From Acidaminobacter sp. JC074 (lineage in GTDB: Bacteria > Bacillota > Clostridia > Peptostreptococcales > Acidaminobacteraceae), in the NCBI RefSeq assembly GCF_022496765.1, contig NZ_VANV01000009.1, positions 124,034 to 188,033 of the forward strand: a stretch of 64,000 nt of DNA, written 5' to 3'. The notes beneath the pieces are model-generated. The model was not told where the DNA came from. It saw only the letters and a list, made by a program, of their open reading frames with translations, and made no database searches. The position numbers were made by a program, and so were the translations under genes. Shown here piece by piece: positions 17,491-27,075 of this stretch (positions are counted from its first letter, which is position 1; every line of letters begins with the position of its first letter).

Positions 17491-18495
17491 ATGTCGAAAA
17501 AAGCTAAAGTATTTATTAAAGAAACAGGAAAATCTGAACAAGTATATTTCACAGATGACAACAAACCTAAGATAGATAAATCTGTCATGGACAAGTGGCA
17601 GATTATTACCAATATCCTCGCCAAGTTAATGGATGCCAGAGCCAGCCTTATCAACCGTTTGGATACAGAGTTCCTTGAAATATTCATGATGAGTCAAAAC
17701 GAAAAGAATCCATATAAAGTTGGTCTTTGTGACCCTGTTGGTCAGGGTGCCTACTGTGAGATGGTGGTTGGTAAAAAACAGAAACTTGAAGTTTCTAATG
17801 CCATAAAAGACCCTGTTTGGCATGACAGCTTGTACGTTGATTTTAACTTCATCTCCTATTATGGTGTTCCAGTTGTATGGCCTGATGGTGAAGTATTCGG
17901 TACACTATGTGTGATTGATGACAAGGAAAACCATTTTAATGAGGAATTTCAGAGTATTTTTAGAGAGTTTAAGCTGTCTATGGAAAAAGATCTAGAAATC
18001 CTTATGAAAAACGCTGAACTTACAAAAGCGGCTGAGTTTGATGCCTTGACAGGCGTTTACAACCGCAGAAAGCTAGATGCAATTTTAGAAGCAGAATTTC
18101 TAAGAAGCAAACGTACTAAACATGTCTACTCTACTGTTATCATGGATTTAGATGGATTTAAGCAAATCAATGATCTTTATGGTCATCAAATGGGTGACAA
18201 GGTCTTAATGACCTTTGCCAAATCTTTTATAAAACGCATTCGAAAAACTGATTTCTTCGGAAGACTAGGCGGCGATGAGTTCTTGTTAATATGCCCAGAT
18301 ACCGATGTTCAAGGGGCACTGAATCTAATCAACTCATTTTCAGCTGATTTAAAGGCAAATATGACCAAGCTTATAAAAGGGTTTGACTTTTCCTATGGAA
18401 TTGCCTCTTTTCAAGATGATCAAAAGTTCGAACACGTTCTTCGAAGAGCTGATGAAGCCTTGTATGATATGAAAAAAATAAAAAAAACAATATAA
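17491..18495 (+). CDS. GAF-domain diguanylate cyclase
   Basis: Makes cyclic di-GMP. The N-terminal GAF-like sensor (about residues 40-165) includes CDPVGQGAYCEMVV and YYGVPVVWPDGEVFGTLCVID. The C-terminal GGDEF domain (about 175-330) has an intact active site GRLGGDEFLL and no clear EAL domain. No membrane segment, so it is cytosolic. Stands alone with its own terminator. Confidence 0.9.
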   Translation: MSKKAKVFIKETGKSEQVYFTDDNKPKIDKSVMDKWQIITNILAKLMDARASLINRLDTEFLEIFMMSQNEKNPYKVGLCDPVGQGAYCEMVVGKKQKLEVSNAIKDPVWHDSLYVDFNFISYYGVPVVWPDGEVFGTLCVIDDKENHFNEEFQSIFREFKLSMEKDLEILMKNAELTKAAEFDALTGVYNRRKLDAILEAEFLRSKRTKHVYSTVIMDLDGFKQINDLYGHQMGDKVLMTFAKSFIKRIRKTDFFGRLGGDEFLLICPDTDVQGALNLINSFSADLKANMTKLIKGFDFSYGIASFQDDQKFEHVLRRADEALYDMKKIKKTI

Positions 18496-18499
18496 AGAA

Positions 18500-18536
18500 A
18501 ATCACTTTTTCGTTCCAGAAAAAGTGATTCTTTTTA
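18500..18536. terminator. Bidirectional terminator
   Basis: Perfect 12-bp stem AATCACTTTTTC / GAAAAAGTGATT with U-rich flanks in both directions, between the convergent cyclase and FGGY kinase genes. Confidence 0.9.
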
Positions 18537-20117
18537 TGCATTGAGTTTGTAAAATGATTTCTTGTTGTTAAGATAAAGAGACTTAAAGACAGGAAAATTA
18601 TTATCATAAATTTCAGCCGCTTTTTTATCCGGTTCATAACGTTCCTTTACTTGAATAAAGTGCTTGGCATCTTCTAAATCCTTTATCCATCCAAGTCCAA
18701 CACCAATCAGAACAGCCGCACCGACAGACCCTATATTTTGAGGATTGTAGACCGTTTCAATAGGCCTATTTAGGACATTTGACAGTAGCTGACAAGTCAG
18801 TTCAGAAAGTGCACCACCACCGACAAATCGCAAGGTTGGAAGCGTCTTAGTCCTTTTCTCACTGGCTTCTAATTGCCACTTAAGGTGATAGCAAACCCCC
18901 TCTAAAACAGCATGAATCATATCCCTCTTACCAGTATCTAAACCGATATTAAAGAAGATACCTCTTGCATGATGATCTTCAAATGGACACCTGTTACCAT
19001 GAAGCCATGGTGTAAACATGACACCATGACTGCCAGCAGGTACATCTTTAATCACTGACATCATATAATCATATAGGGATTCGCTCACAGCTTCATCCTC
19101 TGTTACTTTTACTTTTTTCAAGTAAATATCAATTTCATCTAAGGCCAAATGGTCTCTTACCCATTCCATACACTTACCAGCGGTCTCAAGCTCAGCAAAA
19201 TAATTGAGGTATCTATCGGATGCCCCTTGAATGGATGCAATCATAGATGATATATCTACAATCTTTTTATCAACCACTGTTGATACCCATCCTGACGTTC
19301 CCATATAAATATGAGATTCATGTAAAGAGACTGCACCTGCGCCTACACCAACCAGGGCTGCATCACCACCACCACCAAAAACTGGCGTATTTTCAGCAAG
19401 TCCCAGCTCTCTTGCTACTCTACTAGATAAGTGACCGACTATATCAGTCCCCTTTACAATACGTGGCATATGGTCATAGTTAACTCCAAATAAGTCACAA
19501 ATTTTTTTAGAAAACTGTTTTTCTTTTACATCGTATAAAAGGGTTGCAAATGCACTATCTTCAGTCATGACAGTCTGACCAGTCAGTCTGCTGATCAAGT
19601 ATTCCTTGATGTCTAACCATTTGTAAACCTTTGAAAAAACATCCGGTTCATGACGCTCGACCCACTTGTACTTCCATACAGGGTCTTTTATACTTGCAGG
19701 CACTGCACCTGTAATTTTTAAAGCTGTAAGAAGCTTCTTTATGTTCATGCCAGATATCTTCAGTCCATGTTCTAAACCCATTTCTTTTTCTTTACTGGCA
19801 CGGTTATCCATATATGACATGGCGGGCCTGACAGGATTACCATTGATATCTATAAGCACAAGGCCCTGCATTTGAGCACAAAAGGAAATCCCCTTTATCA
19901 TTGCAGGCTCTAGTTGAGTCTTTGAAATGACTTTTTTTGTTGTCTCACACATGGCCTGGTACCAGGTATCAGGATCTTGCTCTACCCCACCATTTTTAAG
20001 AACATTTAGTTCATAACCCTTAAGCTCACTCGCAACTAAGTGAATGTTGTCTTGTATCAAATACAAACAAGTTTTAATGCCTGTTGTACCAATATCGTAT
20101 GCTAATACATAATTCAT
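18534..20117 (-). CDS. FGGY-family carbohydrate kinase
   Basis: ATP-dependent sugar or polyol kinase of the xylulokinase group. AYDIGTTGIKTCLY at the N-terminus is the phosphate-1 loop. GGGGDAALVGVGAGA and VGGGALS are the ADP-binding region. Last of a three-gene operon with a class II aldolase and a class III aminotransferase. In such pathways the kinase makes a sugar phosphate that the aldolase splits. The exact substrate cannot be deduced. The start overlaps the aldolase stop by 4 bases. Confidence 0.85.
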   Translation of the reverse strand: MNYVLAYDIGTTGIKTCLYLIQDNIHLVASELKGYELNVLKNGGVEQDPDTWYQAMCETTKKVISKTQLEPAMIKGISFCAQMQGLVLIDINGNPVRPAMSYMDNRASKEKEMGLEHGLKISGMNIKKLLTALKITGAVPASIKDPVWKYKWVERHEPDVFSKVYKWLDIKEYLISRLTGQTVMTEDSAFATLLYDVKEKQFSKKICDLFGVNYDHMPRIVKGTDIVGHLSSRVARELGLAENTPVFGGGGDAALVGVGAGAVSLHESHIYMGTSGWVSTVVDKKIVDISSMIASIQGASDRYLNYFAELETAGKCMEWVRDHLALDEIDIYLKKVKVTEDEAVSESLYDYMMSVIKDVPAGSHGVMFTPWLHGNRCPFEDHHARGIFFNIGLDTGKRDMIHAVLEGVCYHLKWQLEASEKRTKTLPTLRFVGGGALSELTCQLLSNVLNRPIETVYNPQNIGSVGAAVLIGVGLGWIKDLEDAKHFIQVKERYEPDKKAAEIYDNNFPVFKSLYLNNKKSFYKLNA

Positions 20118-21082
20118 TTGGCACCTCCAACTTGTTTAGAGTATTTATATTTATAAACCAGCCTCATCAGAATGCGTTCAAAAGTATGAATGGGTTTGAC
20201 CTTACCAAACAAGGCTGCAGTCATATAAGCAAGTCCAGCCTTTTGAGTCACAATCTTTAAGGCTTCAAAGTCTTCCTCAGCCTGAATATATGCGCCATAA
20301 CCCTTTACTAGAGTCACAGGATGATCCTTGATTTCAGACATTTGATTCACTACAGGCGCTTTAATGCCTGTTAGCTGAGCGAAGTCATCTAAAAGCGGCA
20401 AAAGGGGTATGCCTAGTTGTGACATGGCCACTAAAGACGGTGTAGAAACAAATTGTTCATCTAATTTAGGAGGATGATATTCTTTCAATTGACCGCCCAA
20501 GGCAAGTGCTGCATTTTCATAAGGGTCGCCCGTTTTATCAAGATAAGTATGGATATATGACTTACACATATCCTCTAGGTCTATAGCAACCTTTAATGTC
20601 TCCTCTGGTGACTGACCAAAACATACAGCACCATGATACTTCATAATCACAGCATGTTTAGATACACCTAAGGCCACCCTTACATGATTCATCAGCTGTT
20701 TAGTGCCAGGCAGTGCATAACTTGCACATGGTACTGTGTAATCCAGTGGAATCTCCTTTAAGACTGTTGCCCCTAAAGCAGAAGCATATGACTGGTGGGT
20801 ATGAATCACACACTGGACATGAGGCTTTAACTCATAAACAGAAGAATGAATGCCTTTTTCTGAAGAAGGTTTAATATGACCTTCATAGTCAAGTGATTTC
20901 ATGGTAACCAGTACAACATCTTCTGGTGACAGGCTTTCATAAGCCCTGCCAGATGGTGTAATTAGAAAATGATTGTCGTCTACTTTTATAGAAACATTGC
21001 CCCAAGTCCTTGCAATCAAACCATGTTTGATTAATGCATGACTCAGTTCTATAACTTGCTTTTTCTTATCTAAAAGACTCAT
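20114..21082 (-). CDS. Class II aldolase/adducin-family protein
   Basis: Zinc-dependent aldolase fold in the N-terminal about 210 residues: ARTWGNVSIKVDDNHFLITPSG, SSEKGIHSSVY, VIHTHQSYAS (zinc His pair) and KYHGAVCFG. An extra about 100-residue C-terminal part has no family I recognise. Retro-aldol cleavage of a phosphorylated sugar acid or ketose is expected, releasing a short aldehyde. That aldehyde could be a substrate for the AOR that shares the operator. Confidence 0.85.
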   Translation of the reverse strand: MSLLDKKKQVIELSHALIKHGLIARTWGNVSIKVDDNHFLITPSGRAYESLSPEDVVLVTMKSLDYEGHIKPSSEKGIHSSVYELKPHVQCVIHTHQSYASALGATVLKEIPLDYTVPCASYALPGTKQLMNHVRVALGVSKHAVIMKYHGAVCFGQSPEETLKVAIDLEDMCKSYIHTYLDKTGDPYENAALALGGQLKEYHPPKLDEQFVSTPSLVAMSQLGIPLLPLLDDFAQLTGIKAPVVNQMSEIKDHPVTLVKGYGAYIQAEEDFEALKIVTQKAGLAYMTAALFGKVKPIHTFERILMRLVYKYKYSKQVGGAK

Positions 21083-21084
21083 AA

Positions 21085-22557
21085 TTATCCTATCTTTCCT
21101 ACATGTTTAAATACATTTTCAAATCGTTTTAAAACATCTTCTAACATATCATCTGTATAAGCTGCTGATGTATAAAGTCTAGAACCAGCTAGAGTTACTA
21201 GGCCTTCTGCCATATAAGCAGCACCGATATGTTCCATCTCTTTTTTTCTTTTAGAAGTCTCCTCAAGTACTTTTGGTATGGTCCATGGCTTAGACCAATT
21301 GATATGAAAATGCATGGTACCTACAGTCTCAAGATGACAAATAGAGCCCTGATTATAAGCCACAAATGGTAAATCATATTTTTTAATCAGTTCCTTCAAA
21401 CCAGCAATAAGTTTATCTGCAAACAAGCCCGCCTTTTGAGTCGCTTGTGTTTCTTCTATTCTACAAAGTGTGTAATAACCAGCCAAACAAGACAAAGGAT
21501 TTGCTGCCATGGTACCACCAACGAGAGCTTTCTTATGTTTACCACCACCACTGATACCGGCAGTTAAATACTTCATAACTTCTTTCTTGCCACCTAAACC
21601 ACCTGCTGAAGGGTAACCACCCGCTACAACTTTACCGAATACAGTTAAATCAGGTGAAACACCAAAATAACCCTGGGCACCGCTCATGCCGATTCTAAAG
21701 GCTGTTACTACTTCATCAAATACAAGAAGGCTTCCATACTGTTTACAAAGCTTTTCTACACCTTTTATAAACTCACGACTAAGGGGTCTTGTACCACTTT
21801 CAGGTCCCACAGGTTCAATCATCACACAGGCTGTACCACCTCTTAATTGATTGCGCTTGAGTTTTTTCTCTAAGTCCTTTAAGTCGTTAGGAAAGAACTC
21901 ACCAGTCCATTTAAAGATATGTTTAGGTACACCATTTGCTTGTGTATGTTTGGTTCCAGGCACCCTGATGCCATAAGCGAGTTGGTCAGACCATCCATGA
22001 TAAGCGCCGCCCATCTTTAAGACATGTTTCTTTTTAGTAGCAAGTCTGGCAACACGGATAGCCGCCATACATGATTCGGTACCCGAACCTAACATCCTAA
22101 ACATCTCTACAGCAGGCATGGAATCAGAAATCTTCTTAGCCAGTTTGTATTCATATTCATGAAAAAGGCCTGTAGAAGGACCACAAGTATTAAGTAGGCC
22201 AATGACCTTCTCTCTTATTTCTGGTGGGTTAGATCCAAGGACTGTTGGACCACCGGCCTGTAGAAAGTCATAATAAGTATTGCCATCTAGGTCTTCTAAA
22301 AAAGCCCCTTCTGCCTTTGTAAAAACCAAAGGAAATGGATGGTTAAAAGCAAGATTATGCTGAACGCCACCTGGAATGATCTCTTGAGCTTTCTGGATAA
22401 TCTCTTTTGACATTTTACACTTAATGTCGAAATATTCTGAAATATAAGTCGATAAAGCTTCCGGCTTAATAGAATAAATAGGTTTTGTGATAAGTTCATC
22501 CAGTTCTCTTGTGACTTTTTCCACATCTGGATACTCTGTAATAGCAAACTGATTCAT
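21085..22557 (-). CDS. Class III aminotransferase, glutamate-1-semialdehyde mutase-like
   Basis: PLP enzyme with the class III pattern: GSGTESCMAAIRVAR, LVFDEVVTAFR and the Schiff-base Lys in FGKVVAGGYP. It has an about 60-residue N-terminal extension relative to HemL. The context (aldolase, kinase, TetR) says it is catabolic, not a tetrapyrrole gene, so hemL should not be assigned. First gene of the operon, with GGAGG before ATG and the 18-bp palindrome directly upstream. Confidence 0.85.
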   Translation of the reverse strand: MNQFAITEYPDVEKVTRELDELITKPIYSIKPEALSTYISEYFDIKCKMSKEIIQKAQEIIPGGVQHNLAFNHPFPLVFTKAEGAFLEDLDGNTYYDFLQAGGPTVLGSNPPEIREKVIGLLNTCGPSTGLFHEYEYKLAKKISDSMPAVEMFRMLGSGTESCMAAIRVARLATKKKHVLKMGGAYHGWSDQLAYGIRVPGTKHTQANGVPKHIFKWTGEFFPNDLKDLEKKLKRNQLRGGTACVMIEPVGPESGTRPLSREFIKGVEKLCKQYGSLLVFDEVVTAFRIGMSGAQGYFGVSPDLTVFGKVVAGGYPSAGGLGGKKEVMKYLTAGISGGGKHKKALVGGTMAANPLSCLAGYYTLCRIEETQATQKAGLFADKLIAGLKELIKKYDLPFVAYNQGSICHLETVGTMHFHINWSKPWTIPKVLEETSKRKKEMEHIGAAYMAEGLVTLAGSRLYTSAAYTDDMLEDVLKRFENVFKHVGKIG

Positions 22558-22570
22558 TTTACACCTCCGT

Positions 22571-22588
22571 TGAGTGAATATTCACTCA
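22571..22588. promoter_or_regulatory. TetR operator, perfect 18-bp palindrome (copy 1)
   Basis: TGAGTGAATATTCACTCA is a perfect dyad lying between the aminotransferase start and its TATAAT (22601-22606), in front of a TetR gene. An identical copy sits upstream of the AOR gene at 58485-58502. Confidence 0.85.
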
Positions 22589-22600
22589 CTTTTTTATTTT

Positions 22601-22633
22601 ATTATAACACATATGAAAAATATTTGTTATAAT
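22601..22633. promoter_or_regulatory. Face-to-face divergent promoters
   Basis: A palindromic segment carries TATAAT on the minus strand (22601-22606) and on the plus strand (22628-22633). Each has ATAACA about 18 bp upstream inside the other promoter. The two promoters therefore compete for polymerase. Confidence 0.55.
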
Positions 22634-22656
22634 ATTTTTATAGCAAAGGAGATTTT

Positions 22657-23307
22657 ATGACTTATTCCAATCCAGTATTTGATAAAATATCAGAAGAAAA
22701 GAAAAATCGCATCATAAATATAGCCATCGATGAGTTCTCAACCAATGGCTTTTCAAGAGCCAATATCAACACCATTGCAGCAAAGGCTGGCGTTAGTGTC
22801 GGCTCCTTATATAAGTATTTTAACAACAAACACGATATGTACTTGTATGTAGTATCAACCACTGTAGAAAAAATTAAAGGCATACTAGAAGATATTGTAA
22901 TAGATAATTCCGATCTTTTCGAAACCATCAGAAAAATCATTCGTGCCATACAAACTTATTCAAAGGTAGATGCCAATGCAACCAGACTTTATAATGTCAT
23001 GGCAACGGAAAGAAATGAAGAACTGGTAGTTCAGCTCTGTACCCAAATGGAAGGGGCAACTGCTGATGTCTATGCTGGTTTAATTGAAAAATTTCAAGCC
23101 CAAGGAAAAATCAGCAAAGACCTTCAACCCAGATACTTTGCCTTCTTTTTAGACAATCTTTTTATGATGCTGCAATTTTCTTATACATGTGAATACTACA
23201 AACACCGTTTAAAGCTTTATGTTTCTGAAGATGCACTTGAAAATGATCAAGTCTTAGAGGATGAACTCATGCGCTTTATTACAGGTGCTTTCCAACTAAA
23301 AAACTAA
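22657..23307 (+). CDS. TetR-family regulator of the aldolase operon
   Basis: N-terminal HTH with AAKAGVSVGSLYKYFNNK (about residues 44-61), then a helical ligand domain of about 150 residues. RBS AAAGGAG. Its position opposite the aminotransferase gene and the perfect 18-bp dyad identify it as the likely local repressor. The identical dyad upstream of AOR suggests a wider regulon. Confidence 0.88.
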   Translation: MTYSNPVFDKISEEKKNRIINIAIDEFSTNGFSRANINTIAAKAGVSVGSLYKYFNNKHDMYLYVVSTTVEKIKGILEDIVIDNSDLFETIRKIIRAIQTYSKVDANATRLYNVMATERNEELVVQLCTQMEGATADVYAGLIEKFQAQGKISKDLQPRYFAFFLDNLFMMLQFSYTCEYYKHRLKLYVSEDALENDQVLEDELMRFITGAFQLKN

Positions 23308-23326
23308 GATGCTGGCATCTTAGTTT
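23301..23326. terminator. Hairpin between convergent genes
   Basis: A perfect 12-bp stem AAACTAAGATGC / GCATCTTAGTTT lies over the two stop codons. The U tract is short, so it may be a weak bidirectional terminator. Confidence 0.6.
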
Positions 23327-23679
23327 AATACTTTATCCAATACTTTTTTTACAGTCCCTTCTTGCATGGGTTTAACAATAAAGTGTTTGGCCCCTAACTT
23401 TAAGGCCTCAAGCACATGGTGTTTCTGCCCCATGGCACTGACCATGATGATTGTTGCACTTGGATCTCTAGACATGATATTTCTTACAGCTTCAATACCA
23501 CCTACATTAGGCATACTGATATCCATCGTCACTATATCAGGTTCTAGTTGTTGATACAACATCACGGCCTTTTTCCCGTCAGTAGCCTCCCCTATTACTT
23601 GATGACCCAAGTTTTCAAGTTCCATCTTGAGCTTTAATCTGAAGTATGTAGAATCATCAACAATTAAAACTGTTGCCAT
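23320..23679 (-). CDS. CheY-like single-domain response regulator
   Basis: 119 aa receiver only: acidic pair IVDDS near residue 8, phosphoacceptor in VTMDISMP, Thr/Ser in MVSAMG and Lys in IVKPM. No output domain, so it acts by protein contact. Lies about 10 bases after a CheA-like kinase gene, its obvious phosphodonor. Confidence 0.9.
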   Translation of the reverse strand: MATVLIVDDSTYFRLKLKMELENLGHQVIGEATDGKKAVMLYQQLEPDIVTMDISMPNVGGIEAVRNIMSRDPSATIIMVSAMGQKHHVLEALKLGAKHFIVKPMQEGTVKKVLDKVLN

Positions 23680-23688
23680 ATCATCCCC

Positions 23689-26217
23689 CTAATCCTTTAA
23701 ACGATCTATTGGTATGGTCAGAATAATATCTGTACCTTTGTCAATCTCTGTCTTTACTTTTATTATACCACCTAATTGGCTTACTGAATCAAATAAGCCT
23801 ATTAAACCCACACCGCGACCAGATACCATATCGGCTTCATCATTTGTCGTCAAACGCTTACTGTAAACCAAATTAATCAAGTCCTCATCAGATATGTCGT
23901 CTTCATCTGAAATCAAGCCAAGTTCTAAGGCATGCATTCTAATGATGATAGGATCAATGCCTCTTCCATCATCAGAAAATGTGATTATTAAGGTTTCATT
24001 CTCTATTGCTAAGTTACATTCTAGATGCCCGTAAGAATCTTTTTTCTTATCCACTCTTTCTTCTGGTTCTTCAATCCCATGAGTCAGTGAATTTCTAATG
24101 ATACCAACCATTGAAAGCACAAGATTCTCTGCGGCTTCTGGTTGGACCATGACATCTTGTCCTGTAATATCAAATGGCAATACTGCCTTACCAAGTTCAT
24201 TAGACAATCTTTCTACATAATTGTTGTATCTAGAAATCATCTTCTTTAAATTGATGCTCTTCAAACGCTTTATTGCGGACAAGAAGTCTTTGTTCACTTG
24301 ATGATTTTCTAAATAGAGTTTTTCTAACTCTATGATTTCAGATTTCTTTATGGCATATTCTTGGTAACTTGTATTAAAGTAATCTTTACCAACATGTCTT
24401 TCCAACATCCTTATAGCATCTAAAAGGGCTATCTTCATTCTGTCTATCAGTTCACTTGCATCATAATCATGCTCTAGGGTCGTTTCAATTTGATGAACAG
24501 TTCTTTCAAACTGAATAAATCCAAACTGGCCTAGGTTTCCCTTTAAAGTATGAAGTTCAACTTTGTTTTCCTCTGTAAAACCTTCAAGTCTTAAAATCTC
24601 TAAAAATCTCTGGGTTTTTCGGATAAAGTAGGAAAGCTCATTTTTAGACTTTAAAGCATTGATGAAGAATCGCTGCATTTCCTTTTGATCATGTATTTCT
24701 CTTTCTAATGCCTTACTTAAGGTCACATCATTAAGTGTTATTCTAACAAAGCGTTCTGCCCTGTCATAAACACGGTAGGCGATGACATACTCTCTGTAAT
24801 TAATACTTGTTTCAGTCGGTAGTAAATCTAAAAAACCATCAATAAAATCAAACTTATTATCGAAAATATTAGTAAATATATCCTCTACAAAATCAAGTTC
24901 ATTTTCAAACAAAAGGTCACCTAAATGAGCGCCTACTATCAAACGATCAAAGATGGCATTACAGGTATTGCTATATTGGCCCACAACCTTTAGATGTTTG
25001 TCGATAGTAAAAGTCCCTGTTAAACTTAAACTGTTTTCAAGGTCCACATCCTGATCACTGGCCATTTGAAGCATTTCAAAATAAAAGACAAATAATACAA
25101 CCGAAGCATACATGACAACCAGTACCGGCATATCAATTAGAAAACCACTTGCCTTGGCCGTTGATGTGATGTAAACAAGTTTTACAATGGAAACACCAGC
25201 CAAAGAAAAGGCTATAATTAAGAGCAAGGCGCTCGTAGCTGCCCTTCTTCTGTAATAAACCAAGGTGAAAACAAGCTGCAAAATAGCCGCTATTAAGAAC
25301 AAGTTTAAAACTTGATATGAATCACGCCAAGCCACCATATTAGTGGTTGTAAAGACTTTGTAGAGTATGAGTGCAAGGCCCACCATACCTAAGTTGAACT
25401 TGATTTTTGCATTTAACATATGTGAGATGGCAAGTGCCGCAAAGGTGATAGAAACATGATAAGAAACCACCGTTATCTTCTTAAAAATCAGATAATCAAA
25501 TGGTAGTAAGCTTGTTAGTCTGTAATCATATAAAGAGATACCTAAGGCTATTATAGATATCATAAAGTAGATATAGACACGTTTATTGTAGAGTTCATCC
25601 TTCCATGCGATGATCATTAAGAAGATGATGACTGCAACGATAAAGGCAATGTTTGACGCCATTTCAATTAATGACATACCGCTAGATACCAATGATGACA
25701 GTTCATTGTACTCAACATCGGTCATAAAAACAATGTCACCAGATACACCGGTCATATAGTCTGACTTCATCATAATAGTCAACTCATTGGATTCATGAAG
25801 AAGATCTTCATTAAAAATTGCAAAAATAGTTCCATTCCAAATGTTTGCCCTGCCATTAAAGGAACCAAAAGTACCGATTGTCCGATCATTGAGCTGGACT
25901 TCGACATACTGTGCATCTGGTTTTTCAATCATTAAATAGATATTTTCATTCTTATTTTTATTCAAAGACAGTTGTCTTAGAATGGACTTGTCGAAATTAT
26001 ATTTATAGACGTGTAACTTTTCCTCATCTAAAGATAACTCTCTATTTTCTATATTTTTATTGTCATCAATGACATCATAAAAAGAAGCTTTATCTAGAAT
26101 AAGCGTATTTAAGTCTTCTGTATGCATTTGATAATTCCACTCATAAAAAATACCATATAGATATATAAAGCAGATAAATAAAATAAAGAATACAAGTACT
26201 CTACGATATCTGGACAT
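23689..26217 (-). CDS. Membrane sensor kinase, 7TM plus Hpt plus CheA-like ATPase
   Basis: 842 aa. A first membrane segment (about 6-25) precedes an extracellular beta-rich sensor (about 30-185). A multi-helix membrane block follows (about 190-385, 7TMR-like), then a PAS-like region. An Hpt segment with HTLKGNLGQFG near residue 565 comes next, and a CheA-type ATPase with RNSLTHGIEEPEER and DDGRGIDP near the end. No CheW-type C-terminal domain. The phosphohistidine lies in Hpt rather than in a DHp helix, so it works like CheA, probably feeding the adjacent CheY. The signal is unknown. Confidence 0.82.
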   Translation of the reverse strand: MSRYRRVLVFFILFICFIYLYGIFYEWNYQMHTEDLNTLILDKASFYDVIDDNKNIENRELSLDEEKLHVYKYNFDKSILRQLSLNKNKNENIYLMIEKPDAQYVEVQLNDRTIGTFGSFNGRANIWNGTIFAIFNEDLLHESNELTIMMKSDYMTGVSGDIVFMTDVEYNELSSLVSSGMSLIEMASNIAFIVAVIIFLMIIAWKDELYNKRVYIYFMISIIALGISLYDYRLTSLLPFDYLIFKKITVVSYHVSITFAALAISHMLNAKIKFNLGMVGLALILYKVFTTTNMVAWRDSYQVLNLFLIAAILQLVFTLVYYRRRAATSALLLIIAFSLAGVSIVKLVYITSTAKASGFLIDMPVLVVMYASVVLFVFYFEMLQMASDQDVDLENSLSLTGTFTIDKHLKVVGQYSNTCNAIFDRLIVGAHLGDLLFENELDFVEDIFTNIFDNKFDFIDGFLDLLPTETSINYREYVIAYRVYDRAERFVRITLNDVTLSKALEREIHDQKEMQRFFINALKSKNELSYFIRKTQRFLEILRLEGFTEENKVELHTLKGNLGQFGFIQFERTVHQIETTLEHDYDASELIDRMKIALLDAIRMLERHVGKDYFNTSYQEYAIKKSEIIELEKLYLENHQVNKDFLSAIKRLKSINLKKMISRYNNYVERLSNELGKAVLPFDITGQDVMVQPEAAENLVLSMVGIIRNSLTHGIEEPEERVDKKKDSYGHLECNLAIENETLIITFSDDGRGIDPIIIRMHALELGLISDEDDISDEDLINLVYSKRLTTNDEADMVSGRGVGLIGLFDSVSQLGGIIKVKTEIDKGTDIILTIPIDRLKD

Positions 26218-26264
26218 AATGCCTCCTTATAGCCATTTATACCTGATTTTCATGAAAATATTCA

Positions 26265-27023
26265 CTATTTGAAAAGATTCACCTTTTTAACATCTCTAAA
26301 AATAATGCTCAGTAGATAAGGCCTGTCTTCAGCCTTGACCTCATCAATAGATGCAGCTGCAGCGATGGACAACCAAGATTTAAAGGCTTTATTAGTTGAC
26401 CCTGTGATAGACAAATAATATCTTAAATAAAGGAACCTAAATAGGTTCATATAGCCTTTACTCAGTTTTTCTCTTTTAAGTGACAGTTTAAGCCAAGTTA
26501 ATGCCACATCACTTAAAGGATGACCTCTATAGGCATTGTCCCAGTTAATCACCCGGTAATGATCCACATAGATGATATTGTCTAAATCAAAATCTCCATG
26601 ACATAAAGCCCCTTTGTTTTCTAGGTCATTTAATCTGTCTATAAGCTCATTTTTAACATCAGGACTGAGATGTTTGCTGGCCATAATTTTCTTGCTGAAA
26701 AAGAATTTCTGGTCTACAAGACCCCCACCATCTTCTACATGTATTTTTTCTTGAAGACCTGCAAATATCTTGGCCATAGATTGCACTCTAGATGTGTGAG
26801 CCAATAATCTTTTGAGCATGGACTCCCCTTTAACATATTCAAAGGCGATATGGTTTTCTTTTTCTATACCATAAATTTTTTCAGAACCAAACTTCTTACT
26901 AACTTCATGAAGCTTGTATTCATACTGAATAAAGGCATCTGTAATGCCATCAGGATAAACCTTAATCACTTTCCCTTCATGTAAGTATATATCTACTTGA
27001 CTGCTCTTTTTAATTAATTCCAT
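26265..27023 (-). CDS. Choline/aminoglycoside kinase-like phosphotransferase
   Basis: APH-family kinase with catalytic CHGDFDLDNIIY and metal site VINWDNAYRGHPLSD. An N-terminal VIKVYPDG carries the likely ATP-binding Lys. Shares fold but little similarity with the other APH-like protein at 11744. Substrate unknown; stands alone on the minus strand, divergent from the M24 peptidase. Confidence 0.75.
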   Translation of the reverse strand: MELIKKSSQVDIYLHEGKVIKVYPDGITDAFIQYEYKLHEVSKKFGSEKIYGIEKENHIAFEYVKGESMLKRLLAHTSRVQSMAKIFAGLQEKIHVEDGGGLVDQKFFFSKKIMASKHLSPDVKNELIDRLNDLENKGALCHGDFDLDNIIYVDHYRVINWDNAYRGHPLSDVALTWLKLSLKREKLSKGYMNLFRFLYLRYYLSITGSTNKAFKSWLSIAAAASIDEVKAEDRPYLLSIIFRDVKKVNLFK

Positions 27024-27075
27024 AATTACTCCTCAACTCATTTTAACATATGATAAACTGATATTGGAGGTATCT

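Noticed and set aside
21085-22557. hemL (glutamate-1-semialdehyde aminomutase)
   Set aside because: Catabolic context, N-terminal extension and no tetrapyrrole genes nearby.
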